From assembly GCF_900129985.1 (NCBI RefSeq), contig NZ_FQXN01000003.1, positions 62,001-126,000 on the forward strand: a stretch of 64,000 nt of DNA. Direction: 5' to 3'. Under the pieces are notes generated by a model. It was not told the DNA's origin, searched no databases, and worked only from the letters and a program-made list of their open reading frames with translations. The stretch is from Thermosipho atlanticus DSM 15807. Its GTDB lineage: Bacteria; Thermotogota; Thermotogae; Thermotogales; Fervidobacteriaceae. The position numbers and the translations under genes were made by a program. Positions 1 to 8,638 of the stretch are shown here, piece by piece (position 1 is the stretch's first letter; each line of letters begins with the position of its first letter).

Positions 1-2066
1 TCTATTTCGTTTTTATCTAATATTTTTGAAGGTATAATCGTAGGTTGGAATATATCTTCAGTTGGTGGGGTGGTTGGTACAAGTTTATTTTTTTTGATTT
101 CAACTTTTAAACCGTTAAAATCAACTAAAAATTTATTTTCGGAACGTTGCTCTATTATTTTACCTATAGCAGTACCGTCTTTTAATTTTACATACATACC
201 TACGTGAAGTTCTTCAGGTGGAGACGGATTTTTTAATTCATCGATCACATCTTCAAGCTTTTTGAAATTATTTTGAGTTTTTTCTAAAATTTTAAGACGT
301 TTTTTTAATAAATTTTCACTTTTTGTTTTAATACTATGCATTGCTAATTGAAGATGTTTCTTTGCACTTCTAATTTCTTTGTAAAGACTTTTGATTTCAT
401 CATCTAGTTCTTCGATTTTTTTAACTTTCAAAATATTATACTTTTTTTCATAATTTTCTTTTAGTATTTCGTATTCTTTTAATAATTTTTCTAGAGCTTC
501 TTTTTTCTTTTCAAGTTCACTGACTTTGGAATTTAAACTTTTAATTAAATTTTCAATTTTCAGGTGATCTTGAGAAAGAAATCTTTCAGCGCGATTTATA
601 ATTTTATCAGATAATCCTAATTTTTTTGAAATTTCAAATGCGTGTGAAGCTCCTGGAGTGTTTAGAAGCACTTTATATGTTGGTTTAAGGGTATCAATAT
701 CAAATTCCATTGAAGCTGTTAAAATTTCATTGTGTTCCATCGCATAGAGTTTGACGCTGGTTAAGTGAGTTGTAATTATAAATTTAGTGTTTTTTTCAAG
801 TAATTCTTCAATAATACTTAGAGCTAATGCGCTTCCTTCAAAAGGATCCGTACCTGAACCGAGTTCATCAATGATAACTAATGAGTTTTCATCAGCATTT
901 TTTAAAGCATGGACAATTCTTAAAATGTGGGAGGAGAAAGTGCTGAGATTTTCGACTACATTCTGAGCATCACCGATGTCTAAAAATAATTTGAGATTTG
1001 GGATTCTAGTGCCAGTTTCCGCCAAAATTGGAAAAGCTTTTTGTGCCATAAATACAAACAAGGAAATAGTTTTTAATGTCACAGTTTTTCCACCAGTATT
1101 AGGCCCTGTAATTATTAATCCTTTTTTATCTTGTGGTAAGTCTATTGTTATTGGAACAACTTTTTCTTTCTCAATTAGTGGATGTCTTGCATTAACTAAT
1201 TTTAAATAATTCCCGTCAGGTTTTACAACAATTCCTTTGTTGTTTTTCGCATATTTTGCTCTAGCAAGCAACGAGTCAAAGTGACCAACTATTTTTATAT
1301 CTTTCATTATGTTATTGTATTTTTCATATATTTTTGTTGTTAATCCTCTTAGAATTTTGTCAATTTCGATTTTTTCCTCGCTTTTCAATATTTGAATTCT
1401 ATCATTTAAGTAAATAAATTCTTGTGGTTCAAAAAATAAAGTTGCTCCAGAAGAAGATGAACCATGAACTACTCCTTGAAATTTAGATCTTGCGTTTGAT
1501 TTCAGAAGAAAAACATATCTGTCATTTCTTATTGTGTAGATTTGATCCTGCAGGTAATTGCTATTTTTTGTCGCAAACGAGTCAATTTTTTTTCTAATTT
1601 CTAAGTGTAAATTTTTTATGTTTTTTCTTATATTTAAAAGAGTAGTTGATGCACTATCTTTTATTTTACCGTTTTCATCAAATATTCTGTCAATTTCGTT
1701 TAATAATAGCGAATAATTAGATAAGTTGGATATATAAAAAGAGAACTTGTACCTTGTACTTTTGAAGTTCTTTTTAATATCTTCAACAGTTAGGAAGAAG
1801 TTTCTTAACTGGTAAATTTCGTCGACATTGAGAATAGAATTGTTTTTTATTTTTTCCAAAATAGGTCTTATATCGAAAATTTTTGGAAAAGACGGCAAAC
1901 CAAAAGATACAAGAATTTCTAGAATTTCTTGTAAGTAATCGTATTCTAAATCATTTGGCTTGACATTTACTAATGTTTCTAAATGTTCTTTACCGTAATT
2001 TGAAAAAGTGAGTTTTTTGAATTCCTCAAATATTAACTCCCAATCAATATACTTTACGATTTCCAT
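1..2066 (-). CDS. mutS2: Endonuclease MutS2 (C-terminus cut by window edge)
   Basis: MutS2 is a MutS-family ATPase that binds branched DNA or collided ribosomes and lacks the mismatch-recognition domain of MutS1. I translated the minus strand from ATG at 2064-2066. The product begins MEIVKYIDWELIFEEF, has the Walker A motif GPNTGGKT near residue 325 (about 1085-1110) and a Walker B region reading LVIIDELGSGTDP. A long charged coiled-coil segment rich in K and E follows at about residues 480-600. About 688 residues are visible. The C-terminal Smr nuclease domain, if present, lies beyond base 1, so nuclease activity cannot be judged. It is the last visible gene of a minus-strand run, 49 nt after the phosphate permease. 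Its Shine-Dalgarno (AAGGGG) is modest. The family is secure; the precise role is not. Confidence 0.93.
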   Translation of the reverse strand, partial: MEIVKYIDWELIFEEFKKLTFSNYGKEHLETLVNVKPNDLEYDYLQEILEILVSFGLPSFPKIFDIRPILEKIKNNSILNVDEIYQLRNFFLTVEDIKKNFKSTRYKFSFYISNLSNYSLLLNEIDRIFDENGKIKDSASTTLLNIRKNIKNLHLEIRKKIDSFATKNSNYLQDQIYTIRNDRYVFLLKSNARSKFQGVVHGSSSSGATLFFEPQEFIYLNDRIQILKSEEKIEIDKILRGLTTKIYEKYNNIMKDIKIVGHFDSLLARAKYAKNNKGIVVKPDGNYLKLVNARHPLIEKEKVVPITIDLPQDKKGLIITGPNTGGKTVTLKTISLFVFMAQKAFPILAETGTRIPNLKLFLDIGDAQNVVENLSTFSSHILRIVHALKNADENSLVIIDELGSGTDPFEGSALALSIIEELLEKNTKFIITTHLTSVKLYAMEHNEILTASMEFDIDTLKPTYKVLLNTPGASHAFEISKKLGLSDKIINRAERFLSQDHLKIENLIKSLNSKVSELEKKKEALEKLLKEYEILKENYEKKYNILKVKKIEELDDEIKSLYKEIRSAKKHLQLAMHSIKTKSENLLKKRLKILEKTQNNFKKLEDVIDELKNPSPPEELHVGMYVKLKDGTAIGKIIEQRSENKFLVDFNGLKVEIKKNKLVPTTPPTEDIFQPTIIPSKILDKNEI

Positions 2067-2102
2067 TTTTGGCCCCTTAAGCTAGAATATTAAGGTAATT
2101 TC

Positions 2103-2111
2103 ATTATATCA
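2103..2111 (-). promoter_or_regulatory. Extended -10 promoter element before mutS2
   Basis: On the minus strand the intergenic gap reads TGATATAAT, an extended -10 element (TG, one base, TATAAT), about 37 nt upstream of the mutS2 ATG. No good -35 is seen; the best hexamer at 17 nt is TTTAAT inside the end of the permease gene. The same TGATATAAT core recurs before the ferredoxin gene (11068-11076) and before the gene at 13150. It suggests mutS2 has its own promoter in addition to read-through from the operon. Confidence 0.45.
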
Positions 2112-2115
2112 CAAC

Positions 2116-3309
2116 TCAAGAAATGATTAAAAATAACATTCCACTTACAAAAGCAGCGAAAGGAACAGTAACAAACCAAGAAATTATGATGTTTTTAAGT
2201 ATTCCAACATTGACAACTTCTAATCCTCTTGCAAATCCGACACCGGATACAGCTCCAACAACAGTGTGGGTTGTGGAAATTGGCATGCCAAATGTAGAAG
2301 CAACTAAAACAGTTGTTGCAGTAGCAAAGTCAATTGAAAAACCTCTAGAATTATTTAATTCAGTTATATCCTCACCAACTGTTTTCATTACTTTATGTCC
2401 TAAAGTAGCTACACCTAAAGATATTCCTAACCCTCCTAGAGCAAGAATATACTTTGGTATTGATATTTCTCCTCCAAAAGATTGAGTTGTTAGAATGATA
2501 TATATAAGTGCAAGTGGTCCCACAGCATTTGCAACATCATTTGCACCATGTGAAAAACTAACATAGCAAGAAGTAACTATTTGAGCGTTTTTAAATACTT
2601 TTTCTACAATAGTATATTCATTTCCGTTAGATTTAATTTTTTTGAGGATGAGTAATGAAATTACAAATACTGTAAAGCCTATTATAGTACCAATATAGTT
2701 ACCAAATACGAAATTTTTCTTCATTGTTTTTACAACAAACAAAACGGCAATTGTATAAAATGCAAGTCCTAAAAGGATTGGTGCAACGTATTTAGCAGCT
2801 TTCGCCGGATGCTTTCTATGTAGAATTGACCAAGAAATAAATTTGAATATTACAAAAGCAAAAGCGCCACCAATGAGTGGGGAACTAATCCAAGTAAAAA
2901 CAATTTTTAACATTGTGAACCAGTTAATAACATTAAATCCACCTGCAGCAAGTCCAAAACCTATCATTCCGCCGACAATAGAATGAGTTGTTGAAACTGG
3001 CATTCCCCAATAAGTAGCTATTAAGATCCAAATTGTAGAAGCAATCAAAGCAGAAAATGCGCCAATCAATATTAGATTGGTATCAGCAATTTTATCTAAA
3101 TTTACTATACCTTTAGCAATTGTTTTTGTAACATGAGCGCCGAATAAAACTGCTCCAAGAAATTCTAAAATCGAGGCGATTAAAACAGCTTGTTTGGGGG
3201 TAATGGCTTTTGCACCAACAGCAGTTGACATACTGTTTGCCACATCATTTGCTCCAATTGAAAAAGCCATTCCAAATCCAACTACAAATGCGAGGATAAG
3301 TAAGAACAT
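2116..3309 (-). CDS. pit: PiT-family inorganic phosphate permease
   Basis: Low-affinity phosphate (metal-phosphate symport) transporter of the inner membrane, 397 residues, hydrophobic throughout with about 10-11 predicted membrane segments. The internal duplication typical of PiT proteins is visible. The signature GANDVANS occurs near residue 19 and again as HGANDVANAVGPLA near residue 255. The paired motifs STTHSIVGG and STTHTVVGAV end each half. Start ATG at 3309 follows a strong AGGAGGT site. The gene lies 14 nt downstream of the DUF47 gene, the usual PhoU-like partner of PiT permeases, so the two are almost certainly co-transcribed. Ion specificity (phosphate versus sulfate) is inferred from family and partner. 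Confidence 0.93.
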   Translation of the reverse strand: MFLLILAFVVGFGMAFSIGANDVANSMSTAVGAKAITPKQAVLIASILEFLGAVLFGAHVTKTIAKGIVNLDKIADTNLILIGAFSALIASTIWILIATYWGMPVSTTHSIVGGMIGFGLAAGGFNVINWFTMLKIVFTWISSPLIGGAFAFVIFKFISWSILHRKHPAKAAKYVAPILLGLAFYTIAVLFVVKTMKKNFVFGNYIGTIIGFTVFVISLLILKKIKSNGNEYTIVEKVFKNAQIVTSCYVSFSHGANDVANAVGPLALIYIILTTQSFGGEISIPKYILALGGLGISLGVATLGHKVMKTVGEDITELNNSRGFSIDFATATTVLVASTFGMPISTTHTVVGAVSGVGFARGLEVVNVGILKNIIISWFVTVPFAAFVSGMLFLIIS

Positions 3310-3323
3310 TTCGAGTACCTCCT

Positions 3324-3995
3324 TTATCTAATTATCATTCTTATTCTTTCAACTACATTTTCAGCTTTGTCGGAGATTTTCATTAGTAAAATTACAATGT
3401 TGTTTAAAAAAATAATATCAACCGGATTCATTTCACTTTTTAATTCAAAAAGAGCTTTTCCAATCTCAATACCTAAAGAATCAGTTGAACTTTCATCAGC
3501 TTCGACACTATATGTAATGTCATCCTCTTTTGAGATTTCTTCTGGTGCAAAATCTGATTCAACGACGAATTTCAATTCGTCTACGGAAGATTTCATTAAT
3601 TTAATTGATTCAAGGACAAAATTTCCAAGTTTTTTTATTTTTTCCTGAATCTTTTCAGGACAATTTTCAACTTTATTCATAGTAAGTACTTTTACGAAAT
3701 CATCTACTGCATCAATAATTGCATCTTGGTTATGAATTATCTCAAGAGCATCAATTCTATCAAAATAGCTCCACCTAAGTTTTGTATATATCTCTCGTAA
3801 CTTAACTTTAATTGTGTCTGCTTCGGATTCGTACTCATCAATTTTTTCAGAGAAACTTAAAATATCTTTGCCTTGGAAATAAGAAGATATTATTTCTGGA
3901 ATTAATTTGCTAGCTTGAAAACAATAATCTGCGTGCTTACTTAATAACTTTGTAGGTGAAATTTCAGGGAACAACCGATCGATAAATCTTTTCAT
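3324..3995 (-). CDS. DUF47 / PhoU-like phosphate transport regulator
   Basis: A 223-residue, helix-rich cytoplasmic protein of the DUF47 (PF01865, YkaA/PhoU-like) family. Visible family features are the N-terminal KRFIDRLFPEISP, the paired EYESEAD..K..LREIY segment, and the later DAVDDF..V helix. These acidic and His residues form metal-binding bundles in PhoU-like proteins. A good SD (GGAGG) precedes the ATG at 3995. It sits 14 nt upstream of the PiT permease, the standard pairing in which DUF47 modulates permease activity. A direct role in phosphate signalling is inferred; no PhoR/PhoB genes are in the window. Confidence 0.88.
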   Translation of the reverse strand: MKRFIDRLFPEISPTKLLSKHADYCFQASKLIPEIISSYFQGKDILSFSEKIDEYESEADTIKVKLREIYTKLRWSYFDRIDALEIIHNQDAIIDAVDDFVKVLTMNKVENCPEKIQEKIKKLGNFVLESIKLMKSSVDELKFVVESDFAPEEISKEDDITYSVEADESSTDSLGIEIGKALFELKSEMNPVDIIFLNNIVILLMKISDKAENVVERIRMIIR

Positions 3996-4006
3996 AATTT
4001 CCCTCC

Positions 4007-4240
4007 TTAGAGTTTGAGATTAAAACTTTTTTCTGGTCCACCTTTTTCTTCAACTATCTTATTTAATTTTTCTAAGATTTCTTCTAAATTTAAATTAAGT
4101 TTTTTAATTTCTTCGCCTAAAGTTCCCCATTTCACGTCTCCACATTCAATTACTTTAATGCCAATTTCTAACAGAGGGGCTATAAGATATGGATAATTTG
4201 TTGCAATAGTTTCGAAATCCGTATCTTTAGTTATATACAT
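4007..4240 (-). CDS. DUF1858-domain small protein
   Basis: Small 77-residue protein matching the DUF1858 pattern: 'IT.DT.F..I...YP....LL.E.GI....CG...W.TLGE'. I chose the ATG at 4238-4240 and not the in-frame ATG at 4253-4255, because the latter lies inside the GGAGGTG Shine-Dalgarno while the former is spaced correctly. The upstream UPF0104 gene stops only 1 nt before this start, so translation is probably coupled. DUF1858 domains are often found with redox or hybrid-cluster proteins, but here the neighbours are membrane and phosphate genes, and the function is unknown. The conserved Cys at about residue 33 could bind a metal or sulfur species; this is speculative. Confidence 0.75.
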   Translation of the reverse strand: MYITKDTDFETIATNYPYLIAPLLEIGIKVIECGDVKWGTLGEEIKKLNLNLEEILEKLNKIVEEKGGPEKSFNLKL

Positions 4241-4241
4241 G

Positions 4242-5255
4242 CTATTCACCTCCATTTTCCTTTACTATCTTATCTTTCTTTCCTGTAATTGTAAAGAAAA
4301 TTGTTCCTAAAATAAGTGGAATATAAAAAGTTACGAGTCTGTAAATAGTAATTATATTTATAGCATTTGCATTACCAAATAGTTCTGAAAATACTATTTG
4401 GTAAGTGCTTTCAATTCCACCGCTTGAGCCGGGTGTTGGCACGTAATATGCAACTGTATTCATCATAACGAGGATTCCAAGCAATGTGAAAAATGAAATG
4501 TTAGTTTGATAGTAATATTTGATAATTGAATATAGGATAGAATTGTAAAGAAGTGTGGTAATGAAATAAAGTGACATATCTACAAATAAAAGCCAAGGAT
4601 TTTTTAGCCAAAGTGTTTTAATACTATTTTGTAGGTTATCAATCCAGTTATCTACTTCTGTTTCTGTATATTGTAGTTTGAAAATTTTGATTAAAAAAAG
4701 CAAAAATTTTTTCAATAATTTTCGATTGAAAAAACTCAAGATTATTGATGTAGAAATTGCAAGACCTATGAAGAACCCAATAAGGATTACCGATAATCCA
4801 AAACTTTTTGGCATAATTTTTAGTACTTTTTTTATAAAAATCAAGTCTAAGAATAATATCACGAAAGATATTTCGAGGGTTTTAGAAATGATAATATTAG
4901 TAGCATCTTCTCCTTTTACTTTGTTTTTAATAAGATGATAGATCTGGTATGGTTGTCCACCTATAGACATAGGAGTAATAAATGTAAAAAATGCACCAAA
5001 AAAAATATTTTTAAAAGACTCCGAAAATGGGATTTTATAATTGAAAAAGATTAACATTATTTGTAATCTAAATGCATTTACCAAATAAATTAAACATAGA
5101 AGAAAAAAGTCGAATATGAGGATGTCTAATGGAAATTTAAAAATTAAGAAAATGTTATAGTTTTTTGAAAAAATTAGCTGTAATATTATAATTATTGAAA
5201 AGCTTATTATTAGCGACAAAAAAACTTTCTTATAAATCCCTTTCAATAGACTCAC
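4242..5255 (-). CDS. UPF0104 / LPG-synthase-TM-like flippase family membrane protein
   Basis: Integral membrane protein of 337 residues with about 8 hydrophobic segments and the family hallmark PTPGSSGGIE near residue 274. It belongs to the PF03706 (lysylphosphatidylglycerol synthase TM-region) superfamily. Members act as, or are proposed to act as, lipid or lipid-linked glycan flippases. There is no C-terminal LPG synthase catalytic domain, so it is not a lysyl-transferase. The first possible start is GTG at 5255, inside the end of ispD. A TTG at 5246 fits the GGAGTG site better (5-nt spacer), so the true protein may be 3 residues shorter. The gene overlaps ispD and is coupled to DUF1858 downstream. 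The substrate is unknown. Confidence 0.8.
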   Translation of the reverse strand: MSLLKGIYKKVFLSLIISFSIIIILQLIFSKNYNIFLIFKFPLDILIFDFFLLCLIYLVNAFRLQIMLIFFNYKIPFSESFKNIFFGAFFTFITPMSIGGQPYQIYHLIKNKVKGEDATNIIISKTLEISFVILFLDLIFIKKVLKIMPKSFGLSVILIGFFIGLAISTSIILSFFNRKLLKKFLLFLIKIFKLQYTETEVDNWIDNLQNSIKTLWLKNPWLLFVDMSLYFITTLLYNSILYSIIKYYYQTNISFFTLLGILVMMNTVAYYVPTPGSSGGIESTYQIVFSELFGNANAINIITIYRLVTFYIPLILGTIFFTITGKKDKIVKENGGE

Positions 5256-5943
5256 TCCATATTAAAAATTTTGCTAATTTGATATCTTCTTTCGTAGTGA
5301 TCTTTACATTTAATTTATTACCATTTGTAATATATACTTTGTATCCTGATTTTTTTACAATTGAAGAATCATCGGTAAAAGTACATAAAAATGGTTGTTT
5401 TTTTAAAAATGAATCAAAAATGATTTCGAATTTAAAGCTTTGTGGTGTTTGAATAATATAGACGCTATTACGATTTGGAAAATCCATGAGTAAATTCTCT
5501 TCAACAATTCCAATTGTGTTTTCAGAAGGGATGGCAGTAACAGCAGCACCAAAGTATTCAGCTTTTTTAATATTATTAATTATTATCTCAGTTGTTACAA
5601 ACGGCCTTGCACCATCGTGGACTAAAACAATATCATTTTTTTTCATTTTATTTTTCAAAAATTTTAAAGCTTTGAAAGTTGATTCTTCTCTACACTTTCC
5701 ACCTTCTATAATGTATATTTCTTTTTTTGATGTGTATTTTTTAACAATATCTTTGGTTTTTTCAAGATAATTTGAATTAGTAACTACAACAATAAAATCA
5801 ATATCTGGGATTAAAAATTTTTCAATTGTATGTTCAATAATTAATTTTCCAGATAAGTTGAAAAATTGTTTAGGAGTATTTTTATCAAATCTTTCACCTT
5901 TACCACCAAAGAGTAAAACAGCAACTACCATATCATTTTTCAT
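5230..5943 (-). CDS. ispD: 2-C-methyl-D-erythritol 4-phosphate cytidylyltransferase (IspD)
   Basis: Transfers CMP to methylerythritol phosphate in the non-mevalonate isoprenoid pathway; cytoplasmic, 237 residues. Visible features are the nucleotide-binding loop GGKGERF..NTPKQF at residues 13-28, the conserved VHDGARPFV near residue 108, TPQ.F near 168 and the late TDD.S motif. The loop begins LLFGG where many IspDs have AAG. A related enzyme, ribitol-5-phosphate cytidylyltransferase (TarI), cannot be wholly excluded on sequence alone, but DGARPF and length favour IspD. The ATG at 5943 overlaps the stop of the regulator upstream (ATGAAAAATGA arrangement) and no strong SD is present, suggesting translational coupling. 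Confidence 0.85.
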   Translation of the reverse strand: MKNDMVVAVLLFGGKGERFDKNTPKQFFNLSGKLIIEHTIEKFLIPDIDFIVVVTNSNYLEKTKDIVKKYTSKKEIYIIEGGKCREESTFKALKFLKNKMKKNDIVLVHDGARPFVTTEIIINNIKKAEYFGAAVTAIPSENTIGIVEENLLMDFPNRNSVYIIQTPQSFKFEIIFDSFLKKQPFLCTFTDDSSIVKKSGYKVYITNGNKLNVKITTKEDIKLAKFLIWSESIERDL

Positions 5944-6793
5944 CCAATCTATACAATTTTATTTTGTGAGATAGAGTTTTGTAGTTCATATTTAATAATT
6001 TACAAGCTTCTTTTCTTGATTTGGAGTTTTTTAATGCAAGTTTTATATATCTTTTTTCAACTTGTTTGGTTAAGTGACTTATTAGTTTCGGAAGGTCAAT
6101 ACCATTAAAATTGGTATTATTTTTATTTGGGATTTTTATTAAACCTGTAGATGCGTAATTATAAGCAATAGTAATGAGTTCTTTAGTATTTCCTGGCCAG
6201 TTGTATTCCTTTAGTAAATCAATTTCATTTTCATCAGGAATTCTCTTTATTAAATTTCTATGTTTAGCGTAAATTGAAGAAAGAATTTTATCTAAAATAT
6301 ATGGTATATCATTTTTTCTTTTTCTTAACGGTGGTATTTTTATTCCATGTTTTTTAGAAAATTTTATTTTTGTGAAAGGTAATGTATGTGAAAAAAATTT
6401 ATAATATTCTTCAATAATAATTCCATTTTCATATTGTAAGACAATTTCTTTTGCAAATTTATTTTTTTCAATTACTAATTCCAAAAATTTTCTGATTTCC
6501 GGTCCTTGTAATTCTGGGAAAGAAAACAACATATCATATTTCTTTTTAATGGCTTCATATTTTAAGCGTTCTTCAAACATAGTAACGGCTAGTTCCAATT
6601 CTTTAATTGTATTTACTACAATTTTTCCAGGAAACGAAACTTCTGGGTTTTCAAAGAAAATTATGTCCCAGTTTTCTTCTTTTAATTTTTCAACAAAGTT
6701 AGAGTTATAAAAGTCAAAAGCAACATTCTGATGATTGTATAAAAATTCCCTCAGGTTCTCTAATAGAGCCTGAGGGATTAAAACTTTAATCAA
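5933..6793 (-). CDS. Degenerate NtrC-like regulator with Fis-type DNA-binding domain
   Basis: A 286-residue protein that looks like a sigma54-dependent activator with its ATPase core removed. Residues 1-85 resemble a small receiver-like alpha/beta domain. Residues about 100-180 align only with the flanks of an AAA+ domain, and residues 153-160 (PPLRKRKNDI) and 192-198 (WPGNTKEL) are the conserved C-terminal AAA+ motifs. Residues about 240-286 form a Fis-like helix-turn-helix (ALKNSKSRKEACKLLNMNYKTL). Walker A, Walker B and the GAFTGA loop are absent, so it should not open sigma54 promoters and may be an ordinary DNA-binding regulator. Start is TTG at 6793, after AAGGGGTGA. It directly follows arcC and could regulate this operon. 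Confidence 0.7.
   Translation of the reverse strand: MIKVLIPQALLENLREFLYNHQNVAFDFYNSNFVEKLKEENWDIIFFENPEVSFPGKIVVNTIKELELAVTMFEERLKYEAIKKKYDMLFSFPELQGPEIRKFLELVIEKNKFAKEIVLQYENGIIIEEYYKFFSHTLPFTKIKFSKKHGIKIPPLRKRKNDIPYILDKILSSIYAKHRNLIKRIPDENEIDLLKEYNWPGNTKELITIAYNYASTGLIKIPNKNNTNFNGIDLPKLISHLTKQVEKRYIKLALKNSKSRKEACKLLNMNYKTLSHKIKLYRLDEK
6741..6776 (-). terminator. Terminator-like hairpin inside the first codons of the regulator gene
   Basis: On the minus strand CCCTCAGG (6776-6769) pairs perfectly with CCTGAGGG (6755-6748), with additional TCTATTAGAGA pairing in the loop, and is followed by AATTTTTAT. This has the form of an intrinsic terminator, but it lies within codons about 6-18 of the regulator, just after arcC. 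It could be the end of the dppA-ptb-arcC transcript with partial read-through, or a translation-coupled attenuator. Function is inferred from form only. Confidence 0.55.
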
Positions 6794-6797
6794 AATT

Positions 6798-7736
6798 TCA
6801 CCCCTTGATAATTTTTGTCCCAGTTTCCCCCCTCAGAGCTTTATCAAGTACTTTCATATCTGTAATTATACATTCTTTACCTGTCTGTTCAACAAAATTA
6901 ATAGCTGATTCAATTTTAGGCCCCATGCTTCCTTTTGGGAAATGCCCTTCAGCAAGAAATTTTTTTGCTTCGGTGGTTGTTAATATATCTAATGGTTTTT
7001 GATTTTCTTTACCGTAGTTAAGGTATACTTTTTCAACTCCAGTGAGAATAACGAGTATATCAGCGTTAATTTCTTTAGCTAGAAGAGCACTTGCTCTATC
7101 TTTGTCTATAACAGCTTCAACACCTTTTATTTTACCATCTTCTAGAATAACTGGTATTCCTCCACCACCTGCTGCTATAACTATCACATCATTTTTCATT
7201 AGTAATTTTATCACATCTTTTTCAATTATTTCCAATGGTTTTGGTGAAGGTACAACTCTTCTCCAACCTCTGCCGGCATCTTCCTTAATAATCCACCCTT
7301 TTTCATTTGCTAATTTCTTTGCTTCTTCTTCCGTATAGAATGGACCAACTGGTTTGGTTGGATTTTGAAATGCGGGATCATTTTTGTCTACCACAATTTG
7401 TGTAATAATGGATGCAATTTGCATGTTTTTGCCTTTTTCTTTCAACTCGTTGTGTAAAGTTTGAGCGATCATATATCCCAAACTTCCTTGAGTTTGAGCA
7501 TCGTTGACATCAATTGGAAATGGAGGAATTTTTTCTTTAGCTATTTCTTGTTGAACAAGCAAATTGCCAACTTGAGGTCCATTACCATGAGTGATTGCAA
7601 TGTCATACTCATCAAGCATTTTTGAGATAAATTTTGCAGTTTCACTAAGATTTTTAAACATATTTTCTGCTGTTGCCTTCTCACCAGGCCTGTTTACAGC
7701 ATTACCACCAATAGCAACAACTGCTAGTTTTTTCAT
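6798..7736 (-). CDS. arcC: Carbamate kinase
   Basis: Catalyses carbamoyl phosphate + ADP to ATP + carbamate (NH3 + CO2); cytoplasmic, 312 residues, the usual family length. Motifs seen are VAIGGNAVN..G at residues 5-15, THGNGPQVGNL near 49, the VVPSP segment near 161 and AAGGGGIPV near 189. K..GVEAVIDKD follows near 204, and LTGVEKVY and the C-terminal GSMGPK are also present. Strong GGAGG SD before ATG 7736. Its neighbours are a Ptb-like phosphotransacylase and a D-aminopeptidase, so this segment looks dedicated to substrate-level phosphorylation. No arginine deiminase (arcA) or ornithine carbamoyltransferase (arcB) is in the window. The AllFGH carbamoyltransferase set at 25708-29319 is the only visible potential source of carbamoyl phosphate. 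Confidence 0.95.
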   Translation of the reverse strand: MKKLAVVAIGGNAVNRPGEKATAENMFKNLSETAKFISKMLDEYDIAITHGNGPQVGNLLVQQEIAKEKIPPFPIDVNDAQTQGSLGYMIAQTLHNELKEKGKNMQIASIITQIVVDKNDPAFQNPTKPVGPFYTEEEAKKLANEKGWIIKEDAGRGWRRVVPSPKPLEIIEKDVIKLLMKNDVIVIAAGGGGIPVILEDGKIKGVEAVIDKDRASALLAKEINADILVILTGVEKVYLNYGKENQKPLDILTTTEAKKFLAEGHFPKGSMGPKIESAINFVEQTGKECIITDMKVLDKALRGETGTKIIKG

Positions 7737-7749
7737 ATTTCCCCTCCTT

Positions 7750-8634
7750 TTATTTGCATATTGCTGCAGCTAAAGCAATTGAATTACGCTTAGATTCACT
7801 AGAATCAGCTCTAGAAACGATAATAATTGGTACTTTAGCACCTAAAACTATTCCTGCAATTTTTCCATTTGTTAAATACACAGCCGATTTTCCAAGAAAA
7901 TTACCACTGTGTATATCTGGTACTACAAGAATATCTGCTTTGCCAGCTACTTCACTTTCAACTTTTTTGATTTTAGCTGCAACTAAACTTAAGGCATTGT
8001 CAATTCCTAGTGGCCCATCTATTTTACATCCTTTTATTTGACCTCTTTCAGCCATTTTTGATATTATTGCAGCATCCATAGTTTCAGGCATATCAGGGTT
8101 AACGACTTCGATGGCGGTTATTAATGCAACTTTGGGTTCTTCATATCCGAGATTGTGTGCTAAATTAACGGCATTTTTAATTATACCAATTTTTTGATTT
8201 AAGTCAGGTTTGATTATCATTCCACCATCAGTTACGAAAATAATTTTTTCCAGAGCGGATGTTTCTATTAATGCAACATGGGATAAAAGATTACCAGTTC
8301 TTAGACCCCATTCTTTGTTAAGTACAGCTTTTAAAAGGGTTGATGTTTTCACCAATCCCTTCATTAGAATATTTCCCTTACCAGTTGAAACAATCTTTAC
8401 AGCTTTTTCTGATGCGTCAACTTCATTTTCCGCATGTTCAATTGGAAAATCAATTCCTAAGTTATTTAAATGTTGTTTAATTATCTCTTTATTTCCTACC
8501 AAAATAGCTTTAATTCCCAAATCAATAGCATCTTTAATAGCCTTTAGTGACTCAAAATCTTCTGCTCCAGCAAGAACAATTGTAGCATTTTTTCCTTTAG
8601 CAATAGCGGCTAATTCAGTGAGAGATTTTAACAT
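7750..8634 (-). CDS. Phosphate butyryl/acetyltransferase family protein (Ptb-like)
   Basis: Phosphate acyltransferase (PTA_PTB family) that interconverts acyl-CoA and acyl phosphate, feeding an acyl kinase for ATP. The 294-residue length suits phosphate butyryltransferase. Visible motifs are MKGLVKTSTLLKAVL near residue 89, FVTDGGM near 132, DGPLGIDNALS near 207, VPDI.SGN near 240 and the C-terminal SRADSSESK. I start at ATG 8634, which has a well-placed GGGAGGTGA; the longer frame to 8661 runs into the preceding gene. It is 4 nt downstream of the M55 peptidase and 13 nt upstream of carbamate kinase. Acyl specificity is not determinable here, and no butyrate or acetate kinase gene is in the window. 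Confidence 0.85.
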   Translation of the reverse strand: MLKSLTELAAIAKGKNATIVLAGAEDFESLKAIKDAIDLGIKAILVGNKEIIKQHLNNLGIDFPIEHAENEVDASEKAVKIVSTGKGNILMKGLVKTSTLLKAVLNKEWGLRTGNLLSHVALIETSALEKIIFVTDGGMIIKPDLNQKIGIIKNAVNLAHNLGYEEPKVALITAIEVVNPDMPETMDAAIISKMAERGQIKGCKIDGPLGIDNALSLVAAKIKKVESEVAGKADILVVPDIHSGNFLGKSAVYLTNGKIAGIVLGAKVPIIIVSRADSSESKRNSIALAAAICK

Positions 8635-8638
8635 TGAC

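Noticed and set aside
4241-4255. Earlier ATG (4255) for the DUF1858 gene
   Set aside because: This ATG lies inside the GGAGGTG ribosome site used by the ATG at 4240.
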